From Ustilago trichophora (lineage: Eukaryota > Basidiomycota > Ustilaginomycetes > Ustilaginales > Ustilaginaceae), in assembly GCA_900323505.1 (NCBI GenBank), contig OOIN01000006.1, positions 744,001 through 808,000 on the forward strand: DNA of 64,000 nucleotides, in the 5' to 3' direction. This document shows positions 1 through 8,022 of this stretch, one piece after another. The translations under genes and the position numbers were made by a program. Positions within the stretch are counted from its first letter, which is position 1; every line of letters starts with the position of its first letter. Below the pieces are notes generated by a model. That model ran no database searches and had not been told where the DNA came from. It saw only the letters and a program-made list of their open reading frames with translations.

Positions 1-1412
1 TCGAGATCAGAGGTCAGATCGATAATGTCGCTTTCGAGAGCTTCGTCAAAGTGCGGCTTGATGTCCTCTTCGAATGCTGGTGTGGGCAGGTCAGAGTTCA
101 GATCGTAGAAACGATCGTGGGCGTCTTCGTTGTCGGATTCAGAGTCGTGATCGTGCTCGAGCTTTGTCGACCCGAAGCCACTGTCGGTCCAGCGACCGTA
201 GCCATCGTCGGCTTGTTCAGATGCAGAGCGTTTGACGCCGTTGCGAAACGGTTTGATGTCTTCCTCGTCGATGGCATCTTCGAGTTGTACGTTTCGAGAT
301 CTTGATGCCGAGCTGCCACTGAAACCATTAGCTTGGCGCTCAGGCTTGATCCCTGGCTCGGACTTGACTGATGAAACTGGTGGATCCTCCAATCGCTCCT
401 TCTCCTTCTTGGTCTGAGCAGCCTCTTGCTCCTCGGCATCTTTCAACCTCTTCTTCTCAGATTCGATAGCCAGGCGCATCTCTTCCTTCTTCTCCTTCTT
501 GGCCAACGCGATTAAGCCCGCAGCCACGCCTTGACAGTAGCTGTTCTTGCCCGTTTTACCCGACACCAACTTGGCACTCGCCTTCTCATACGCCCAGGTC
601 AGCACCTGATTGTGTACCATCTCGAACGCATGTGCTGCAGCCACCGTGTTGATGGCTAGCCCATAAAACGTCCAGCTAAGCTTGGTCCGATTGGCATACG
701 AGGTCGAATATGCTTTGACGTCGAAGAAGAGGTTTATAGCGATAGCGACTTGGTTGACCCAGCTCTCATTACGCGGAGAAGCGTTGGTCTGGGAAACGAT
801 CTCGACGATCGACATGCCAGCGCGGGTCTGGTTGGTCTCGGCAGAGGAGGAAGCGAGGATATCTGCTTGGGTAAGATTCTGGGAAGACATGAGACGGGTT
901 GCCAGGCGAAGGGCCTGTTGAGCTTCAGCTTCGCCTGTGCCAGGATGCTTGGCGAGAGCGAGGGATTTCTGGATACGGGAGAGAATGCCGGAGCTGACAT
1001 TGGCGAGCTTTGCTTCGGATTGTGAAACCGAGGCAACGCCGTCGGTGGCAAGGGTTCCGATGCGAGCGATAGCGTAGAGCTTAGGAGCTGTTGTTGGAGT
1101 GCTGGAAGAAGCGCACATCTTGCCGCGGCGTTTGTTTGCACTTCCGCAAAAGTCGTCATTTTGATCTTCGTTGTCGGTACAAGGCTGGCTGTCGTCCTCG
1201 TACTTAAGGCGGCTGGACCCTGCAGCTGGTCGTTTTGGGCGGGTTGCTGGCTCGGACGGCCCGGGTTGGATTGCATGCTCGTCATCGGAGTTGCAAAGAT
1301 CGATCACAAAAGGTTCCGGCTTGATCTTTGGCTTGGTTTCCTGCTGCTGGTTTAGTGTGCCATGGAAACCATTACCAGCTACGGGTGATCCACCTCGTTG
1401 GCGCACCGGCAT
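1..1412 (-). CDS. DUF2786-domain protein with SUMO-interacting and sumoylation-type motifs (3' end cut by window)
   Basis: Open on the minus strand from the ATG at 1412-1410 to the window edge: about 470 residues with no stop, so the C-terminus is missing. Residues about 145-188 (from SRIQKSLALAKHPGTGEAEA) match the DUF2786 domain. A following globular part (WTFYGLAINTVAAAHAFE ... NSYCQGVAAGL) is the usual partner region of DUF2786 proteins, and a Lys/Glu-rich coiled segment follows it. The family has no settled function. Two hydrophobic-acidic motifs of SUMO-interacting type flank the core: FVIDL followed by CNSDDE near residue 35, and DIIDLTSDL close to the edge. Three psi-K-x-E sumoylation-type sites are visible: IKPE just before the first motif, then VKSE and IKPE at about residue 340. 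Basic stretches such as KRRGK suggest a nuclear protein (inference). Head-to-head with guanylate kinase. Confidence 0.75.
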   Translation of the reverse strand, partial: MPVRQRGGSPVAGNGFHGTLNQQQETKPKIKPEPFVIDLCNSDDEHAIQPGPSEPATRPKRPAAGSSRLKYEDDSQPCTDNEDQNDDFCGSANKRRGKMCASSSTPTTAPKLYAIARIGTLATDGVASVSQSEAKLANVSSGILSRIQKSLALAKHPGTGEAEAQQALRLATRLMSSQNLTQADILASSSAETNQTRAGMSIVEIVSQTNASPRNESWVNQVAIAINLFFDVKAYSTSYANRTKLSWTFYGLAINTVAAAHAFEMVHNQVLTWAYEKASAKLVSGKTGKNSYCQGVAAGLIALAKKEKKEEMRLAIESEKKRLKDAEEQEAAQTKKEKERLEDPPVSSVKSEPGIKPERQANGFSGSSASRSRNVQLEDAIDEEDIKPFRNGVKRSASEQADDGYGRWTDSGFGSTKLEHDHDSESDNEDAHDRFYDLNSDLPTPAFEEDIKPHFDEALESDIIDLTSDL

Positions 1413-2023
1413 CGTGAAAGACTCAAAGACGCTTCTGTGCTGGGTTTGAGATGCAGCAGAGCTATGACGAGGGCAATGGTGATGATGGTGGCAAAGAGGT
1501 CAACATCGACGGTATCTTGGGCTGTGCCATTAGAATGCTGGGATGGTTGAAATGAAGCTGAAGGAAGGACGGCGGTCGGTGTTGGCTTTTTGGTGGAGAC
1601 CTGCAGACTCATGCGTGTTATGTGTTGCTCTCTCTTTTCCAAAGTCACAGACGCGCTCTTTTCGCTGTGTTGCCCTGCGTAAGGCTACGCGCCGTGTAAA
1701 TTGGCCGAGGGTTTGGTTGCTCGTCTGGCTCAGGGTCCAATCTCAGTGTTCGGTAAGTCGAATCGGAACCGAATTTGAATTTTAACCTTTTTTTGTTTTT
1801 GTTTTTTTTCTCGACCCTCTGCAGCTGCATGGGCAGTGTGCATCCAAAGATCCCGTCTCCGGGCTGCAGCAGTTTCACTCTTCCTCCAAAGCAGCTCCGG
1901 ATCAAGCTCACACTCGCACACAGCCCAATTCAGCTGGTGGATAAAGCTTCAAAACATCACCTCTCTTGCGTCACCATCACTGTGATCACCCAGAGGTCAA
2001 GACTAGCTAGATTGGGCCATTCC
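1413..2023. promoter_or_regulatory. Divergent promoter region, DUF2786 gene / guanylate kinase
   Basis: About 610 bp between two divergent start codons. It includes a T-rich stretch near 1785-1810. A minus-strand reading frame from 1612 (starting MSLQVSTKKP, with one hydrophobic segment) runs to a stop near 1379, but it is out of frame with the DUF2786 protein and I could not join it convincingly. No other gene seen. Confidence 0.5.
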
Positions 2024-2932
2024 ATGAACCGTTTGATCCCTTCTCTTCACGCCTTTGTCCGAACCTGCCTCCCACCACCATCATCGTCCGTCTCGCCAAT
2101 CCTCCGATTCGCAAGCATGTCGACCTCTAGTTGGGCATCGACTCCTCCCATTCCTGGCGACAAGCGTCCCATCGTCCTATCCGGTCCTTCCGGCGTCGGA
2201 AAGAGTACCTTGCTCAAGAAGCTCTTTGAAGAGTTCCCGAATGACTTTGGCTTCTCGGTCTCGCGTAAGTCTGTTCACCACCACCACACCACGTTCGATA
2301 TGGATCCCTGACCATCTCCCTCTCTCACCTCATTCTTCGCCCCTTCAGACACCACAAGAGACCCTCGACCAGGTGAGGTACGCGGTCAATCCTACCATTA
2401 CGTCACCCGCCAACAATTCGAAGACCTCGTTCAGGCCGGTGCATTCCTCGAACACGCCCAGTTCGGCGGCAACCGCTACGGTACCACCGCCAAAGCTGTC
2501 GCCGATGTCTCAACCGAAGGCGTCAAGGGTGCCGACGGAAGCACCGACGCCCGCCGTGCCATCCTCGACATCGACGCACAGGGTGTCAAACTCATCAAGG
2601 CCAACCACGCTTCGTTGAACCCAATCTACATCTTTATCTCGCCACCGTCGTTTTCGACTCTCAAGCAGAGGTTGATAGGCCGAGGCACAGAGACGCCCGA
2701 ATCGGTGCAAAAGAGATTGACCATGGCCGCCAAGGAGATGGAGTATGCAAGGCAGAAGGGCGCCCACGATTGGATCATCGTCAATGACGACCTCGACAAG
2801 GCCTATGGTTTGTTGAAGAAGGCCATCAACGAGACGCTCAAAAAGGGAGAGGACGACTCTATGCCTGCTAAAGACCAGGATGAAGAGGAGTGGGAGAAGC
2901 AACAGCAACAGCAGCAGCAGCAGCAGCAATAA
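2024..2932 (+). CDS. GUK1: Guanylate kinase, possibly dual-targeted to mitochondria
   Basis: Phosphorylates GMP to GDP using ATP, in purine nucleotide metabolism. Two exons, 2024-2264 and 2349-2932, give 274 residues. The 84 bp intron has a GTAAGT donor and TTCAG acceptor, and the join rebuilds the family hallmark [11 protein letters not shown]. The P-loop reads GPSGVGKST, and the later GMP-binding, lid and DIDAQG segments are all present. Two in-frame ATGs exist. The one at 2117 gives a protein that starts like the cytosolic enzyme. The one at 2024 adds 31 residues rich in Arg and Ser with no acidic residue, as in a mitochondrial presequence. The C-terminus carries an unusual acidic stretch followed by ten glutamines. 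Tail-to-tail with the isoaspartyl methyltransferase, 141 bp apart. The enzyme call is firm; the dual start is inference. Confidence 0.93.
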
Positions 2933-3073
2933 CGGCATCACTTCCAACACCCTCGTCAAACACATCCACCTTATCAAAAGACACACTCTCCACGCACAGC
3001 ATCACCATCTCGCAATGCTACATTTTCTTTCGGAGCCCATTGTGTTCATTACCCATGACAATATGTGCTTAGG

Positions 3074-3844
3074 CTAGCTTCTCCACTGCTTCTCCACATC
3101 CGTCAGTGGCACGTACAGCACCCCGCCCAACTTTTGCTTTGTCACCGTACCATCGGGTGTCTTATCCACCTGCCAAATATTCTGTTCTCCTGAATCACCA
3201 TCTTCCACTGGGATGAACATTCTTCCTGGAGATTTTAACTGATCCACCAAATTCCGAGGGATATTTTTTGCTGCTGCACCGACGTGAATTGCGTCAAAAG
3301 GAGCTTCGGATTCGACGCCTTTTCTTCCATCACCGCAGATATTAACAATTCTTCCTCCTTCTTCTTCATCATCGTCTTCCTTTTCATTTTCCATTTTTGC
3401 TTTGGTTTTTTTGTTTTTGCTTTCTTCGATGAGACCGTCTTTTTTCAGATTTTGGTTGGCCAGTTCAACCAGAGCTTGAATATGGTCGATACCTATGACT
3501 TTTCCTTTTTTCTTTGAATCTGTCAACGAGGAGGGTGATACGAGATGGTGAAAGATGGCCAAAGTGTAACCGGAACCCGAACCAACATCCAACACTTTTG
3601 CGCCTGGATGGAGGAAGGGTAGCAAGTTTTCGGCAGCATGGGCATGGATATGTGGTGCAGAGATGGTAGCACCATATCCGATGGATTGGGGTGAATCCTG
3701 ATAAGCATGGTGAGGATGAAGGACGTAGAGTGCGCGGTCGACGGCGGTCATAGCGGATGCTACACGAGAAGATGTGATGAGAGAGGAATTGACCATGTTG
3801 TTAATTAGTTCGGCGTTGGTGCTTCCAGAACATCGCCAGGCCAT
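3074..3844 (-). CDS. PCM1: Protein-L-isoaspartate O-methyltransferase
   Basis: Uses S-adenosylmethionine to methylate L-isoaspartyl residues in aged proteins, starting their repair. A single exon encodes 256 residues. The N-terminal substrate region ([21 protein letters not shown]) and SAM-binding motif I ([12 protein letters not shown]) are clear. A later post-I region (NICGDGRKG, then [10 protein letters not shown]) and the C-terminal block [17 protein letters not shown] are also typical. Compared with the usual length of about 225, there is a charged insertion at roughly residues 130-165: first Lys-rich, then a run of Asp and Glu. It lies between motif I and the GDGR motif, so it is likely a surface loop. 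The enzyme is normally cytosolic and no targeting signal is seen. Confidence 0.93.
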   Translation of the reverse strand: MAWRCSGSTNAELINNMVNSSLITSSRVASAMTAVDRALYVLHPHHAYQDSPQSIGYGATISAPHIHAHAAENLLPFLHPGAKVLDVGSGSGYTLAIFHHLVSPSSLTDSKKKGKVIGIDHIQALVELANQNLKKDGLIEESKNKKTKAKMENEKEDDDEEEGGRIVNICGDGRKGVESEAPFDAIHVGAAAKNIPRNLVDQLKSPGRMFIPVEDGDSGEQNIWQVDKTPDGTVTKQKLGGVLYVPLTDVEKQWRS

Positions 3845-4475
3845 TTTGGGGAAAGGATTGCTCGAGGTGAAGAAGAGTGTGCTGAGTCGTTAAAGTCGAA
3901 AGACGATGCGATTGTTATTGAAGAAAAACTCCGTCGTAGAATGGGAATAAGGTGATTCAATTATCCTGCCGAGATCCTTTGATGCGAGTAGAGGTGAATG
4001 GGAGAGATGATGGTGTGATAAGAACCAATTTGCAGACATCAAATAGCTCCCAAAGCAGCCAAAAAAAAAGGTCAAGGTGGCGTGTGCGTCTCTCACATGC
4101 AGGGTCCAAGCTTCTGAAAAATACACTCCTCCTCCACCTCACAACTCACCTCTCACCATTCTCGGCCTTTCCTCCCAAATATTCATACCGCCAGCGGCCC
4201 TTCTTCAGATCTGACTCAGCCTCTGCATTTCTGCCATCCATCCACTAACGCGCACACTCTGGCAACAAAAGCCGGCCGGAAAAGAGGCCGGCGTACAAAC
4301 GTGCGTATTGGTATGCTGCTGTGTGATATCAAGGTCAACAAGGTGATGGAAGTAGTAGTAGTACATGAGGATTAAAAGGGTTGAATTGTCGTTCCAACTG
4401 CTCTCAAGAAAGTAGACTAGAGGAAATACCGGGTGCCGAGCTAGGTGCCGACATCTGGTGCAAGTTGCAAGACGT
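3845..4475. other. Intergenic, no gene seen
   Basis: About 630 bp between the PCM1 start and the UBC12 stop, both minus strand. It should hold the PCM1 promoter and the UBC12 3' end. The short reading frames here have no family resemblance. Confidence 0.5.
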
Positions 4476-5633
4476 TCACTTGACGGTGACCTTGTCGTAC
4501 GTCGTTCCTTCTGCAATCGCACGAGAGCAAAAGGCAATAGAAGGGGCGGGGTAGTCGAAAGCACAGAAAAGGGTCAGCAATGGCCGTGTCTTACAAAGCA
4601 GGTCAGTAGACGACAACTTACTGATAGCGCCCCCAATGAGACTTCTGCGGACGTTGCTTGCAAATACCGAGCGATCCTTTCGCAGGTCCTCCGCCGCCTC
4701 TTTGATATTGCGGAACGTAAAGATATAAGAAGCAGGTTGATATGATTGTTAACGTTCGCTCTCAGACTCGCTGCGAGCGAGATCTTCCGAGTCATTGTGG
4801 ACATACCTTTGTTGAGTGGATCGTCAGCATTAGGTTCAAGGAAAAGATATTGCAAGCCGACCATGACCGAGTTCAAGTTGAGCACTGGCTTCCAGTCTTC
4901 ACGCAGAATGTTGAGGCAGACGTTGCCTTGGAGGTCAACGTTAGGGTGGTAGATCTGTACGTGGAAGTCAGAAGTGAATAGAAAGCATCAGTATCGTACA
5001 GCACGGGTTCATATGATTGGAAAGCCGATTCGAGCTTGGACGAAGCTCACCTTTTGTGTGCACTTGACCTTGGGAGGGTCGTGTGGGTAGTTGTTGTTGA
5101 TGGCAAAAGTGAACTTGAACGAGCCCGTCTTGTACATGCCTGGCGAAATCAGAGCAGTTTGAGCGTTGAAGATGTCAGCATTAGAGTGCAGACACAATGC
5201 AAGAGATGGAAAGATGATGTGACGGCTTACCCTCATCTGGCTCGATTGTGAGCGTAAAGTTGAGCACATCTGCTGGGTCGGGAAATTCGGTTTTCATGGT
5301 CTTTGGCAGTTCGAGTTCGGTCAAGTCTGGCGATGATAGGAGGTAGAGTTGGATGATTCGGGCGTCAGAGCTTTCTTCGAAGGTGAAAGTCGTTGTGCAA
5401 GGCGCTCGAAGCCGTGCTGAAGAGTGCTGCTAATTACCTTTTTGGACACGGAGCTGGGCAGGAGAGGTTTTGGGCTTCTTCTTCTTTGCCGACTCCTCCT
5501 CTTTCTTCATGCTCCAGATCTGTCCGGAGAACAACAAGTGATCCGAGTCAAAAGCAGAGATGCCAGGTGTCAGAGCTTGTTCTTCTGCGAAGAGCTTTAC
5601 TTCCCTTTGGTGTGCGAGCTTACCTTGATCATG
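4476..5633 (-). CDS. UBC12: NEDD8-conjugating E2 enzyme UBC12
   Basis: Takes NEDD8/Rub1 from the E1 (Ula1-Uba3) and passes it to cullins. Seven exons on the minus strand: 5625-5633, 5438-5519, 5231-5326, 5051-5139, 4807-4954, 4622-4699 and 4476-4510. They total 537 nt, or 178 residues. Every intron has a GT donor of GTAAGT/GTATGT/GTGAGC type and an AG acceptor, and all phases agree. The product begins [12 protein letters not shown], matching the UBC12-specific N-terminal tail that docks on the E1 and DCN1. It contains [10 protein letters not shown], then [18 protein letters not shown] with active-site Cys105, then [17 protein letters not shown]. The C-terminus is [15 protein letters not shown]. 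The first exon is only nine bases (ATG ATC AAG). Divergent from the ISC1 homolog. Confidence 0.93.
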
Positions 5634-6294
5634 ATGGGTGACTGTCCAGAGAGATTTCAATGTTCGATTCTATGACTGCGTCCGACTAGATGTTCGTGAT
5701 TCCGTCTCTCTATGCTACCTGCGCGAGCTGTTCGATACCCTGTGCTTCGGAAATTGATGTCAGGGGAGGAGCAACGTTGGTGGAAGAAGGTTCAAAATGC
5801 TGTCCGATGATAGGAGCCGTCGACGTCGATGTCGTATGTCGAAATGAAAGAGGCACGTAGTGATGGTGAGATAGTTAGATGAATGGTGATGAATGCAAAA
5901 GGTGCAGAAAGTACTCGAGAATGGAGGGATGATGTGGTGTAGAAGATAGCAGGGAGAACAGAGCGGATAAGGATTAACGCCGAAGCAGAGCCCTTTCTGC
6001 TGCGCTTCAACCTCGAAATTTCGCCAATCGGATCCGCCAATCCCCGTTTTCCGTAACAGCACAGCGCGGTCCGATTTCACGTTGCCAGGATTTCACAAAA
6101 AGGTGGAGGTTTACGGTGCAGTGGGCTCTGCAGCCAACCTGCGCCTTCCCTTCCCTTCCCTTCCCTTCCCTTCCCTTCCCTAGACCAACACTTTGCTGGA
6201 TACACCGTACGGTTGACCACTCCTTCAACAGTGCTTCTTCCCTCCTTACCGATTCCTTCCGCCGCCAACGCATCCTCACGCCGCCCTTCAGGGC
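5634..6294. promoter_or_regulatory. Divergent promoter region, UBC12 / ISC1 homolog
   Basis: About 660 bp between divergent starts. It contains a perfect TTCCC repeat at 6146-6180, about 115 bp before the ISC1-type ATG. No gene seen. Confidence 0.5.
6146..6180. repeat. (TTCCC)7 microsatellite
   Basis: Seven uninterrupted TTCCC units in the shared UBC12/ISC1 upstream region. The strand is purely pyrimidine, so it may be a promoter or 5' UTR tract and is likely to vary in length between strains. Confidence 0.95.
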
Positions 6295-7914
6295 ATGAAA
6301 CCCATGCCTAGACTACCATCCTCCCAAATAGGCTCGGATGCCAGCCATGCTTCGCACCACTCCACACCAGCCTCGGAGGCTTCTCAGTCTCAACCACCAT
6401 CCGAAGACCGCCAGCTCAAGGTCCTCACCCTGAACGTCTGGGGTCTCAACTACATTTCCAGGATCCGCATTCCACGTATCAAAGCCATAGCTACCCACCT
6501 CGCCTCCCCATCCACGCAGCACTACGACTTTGTCTGCCTCCAAGAAATCTGGTACGAATCCAAAGACTGGCGCTTCCTCAAGCATGCCCTCGCCTCGCGC
6601 TATCCGCATTCCAAATTCTTCTATTCGGGCGCATTCGGCTCGGGTCTCGCCATCCTATCGAGATGGAACATCCTAGAGACCAAGACGCACCCGTACTCGC
6701 TCAACGGCCAGCCAATCCACGTCCAGCATGGAGACTGGTTCGTAGGGAAGGCATGCGGGTCGATCACGATCAGCCATCCAAGGTTAGGGCTGGTAGACGT
6801 GTGGAATACGCACTTTGTCGCAGCGGGTGGAGAAGATGGACCGGAGTACAAGAGGTCCCATCGCATCACCCAGGCGTATGAACTCGCGTCAAATTGTCGG
6901 AACAGCGCTGCGATGGGAAGACACGTGGTGTGCGTCGGAGATCTCAACTCCACACCACCATCCATCGCCATTGGACTGCTGAGGAATGTTGGTGGATTGT
7001 ATGATAGCTTCTTGGACTCGCATCCGGAGCTACCGGAGCAAGCAACAAGCCTAGACGCTTTGGATGCTTCATCCGGCGCGGGCGGTAGAGGTATTGGCAG
7101 CCAGGCGCATCGTCCAGACCCACACCGAGCCATCCAAGAGCTTGGCGTCACCTGCGATTCTCCGATCAACACTTGGACTGCAGGAAAGAAACTCGACGAG
7201 CGCGCGTCCAGGGGAGCAGGCAAGCGACTCGACTACATCCTCTATCGAGGCCCTGTTGCCTCCACATATTCCGACCCTACTCCATCCCTATCCTACTCAG
7301 CATCAACATCATCGCGCGGCCGATTGGCATGTACCTCATCCTCCGTAGTCGTCACCGACATTGCTCCCGGACTCACCTGCTCCTTTTCAGACCACTTTGG
7401 CGTCGAATCCATCTTTGACATCCTCGACATACCCTCCTCTTCCACCTCCACCAACAATCCCACACCTGCCGAAGAGACCAACCGAAAGAACGCGCACCAT
7501 CGAGTGCTGACATCCTCTCTACACGCATTGGCAGGGGGATTCGCTGCTAGCCGCAGCAACCAAATGAGTCACTTTTACGTCTTTGGTGCCGCGCTTTTGC
7601 TGGCGATAGGCTTGATTGTTGCGAGCATCTTTCAGCCACTGGGTGGGGTGAATCCGGTATTTGTTCTGCTGGCTGTTGTCGCGGGTTGGGGAGGGACTAC
7701 GATGCTGTATAGTGCTGTTGTTTGGGGCGAGTGGGAAAAACGTAAGTTGACCAAAAAAAACAGTCAGTTTTTGAGATTCTGTGAGATACTGACACTGCAT
7801 TGGATTCTTTAAACAGGCACACTGCGTACAATTATGGAGATGATAGAATTGGAGCTCAACTACATTCGACCTACCAGTGCCAACGAACCAGTTCGAGAGG
7901 CCACATTCTTCTAA
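6295..7914 (+). CDS. ISC1: Inositol phosphosphingolipid phospholipase C / neutral sphingomyelinase
   Basis: Hydrolyses inositol phosphosphingolipids (or sphingomyelin) to ceramide. Exons 6295-7741 and 7817-7914 give 514 residues; the intron has a GTAAGT donor and AAACAG acceptor. The endonuclease/exonuclease/phosphatase fold shows in order: LTLNVWGL, the metal-binding Glu in VCLQEIWYE, NTHF, GDLNSTP, and the catalytic Asp-His in SDHFG. These match the Mg-dependent nSMase family. Two hydrophobic segments near residues 425-470 (from SHFYVFGAALLLAIG and NPVFVLLAVVAGW) form the membrane anchor. This is the Isc1 arrangement, in which the C-terminal anchor binds anionic lipids. Exon 2 supplies a short amphipathic tail (TLRTIMEMIELELNYIRP). 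Without the splice the protein would end in an unrelated tail. Confidence 0.9.
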
Positions 7915-8022
7915 CACACATGACTTTTTTTTTTGTCTTTGATCTCTAGACGTATCGTGTTTTGTAGTAAAGAAAAAGGAGAATCTAGACTAGAAATTGA
8001 CATCAAAAAGACTTGAGATTGT

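Noticed and set aside
1379..1648. Minus-strand frame with one hydrophobic segment upstream of the DUF2786 gene, first considered as its exon 1
   Set aside because: The DUF2786 frame has its own ATG at 1412 with continuous reading, so no upstream exon or intron is needed.
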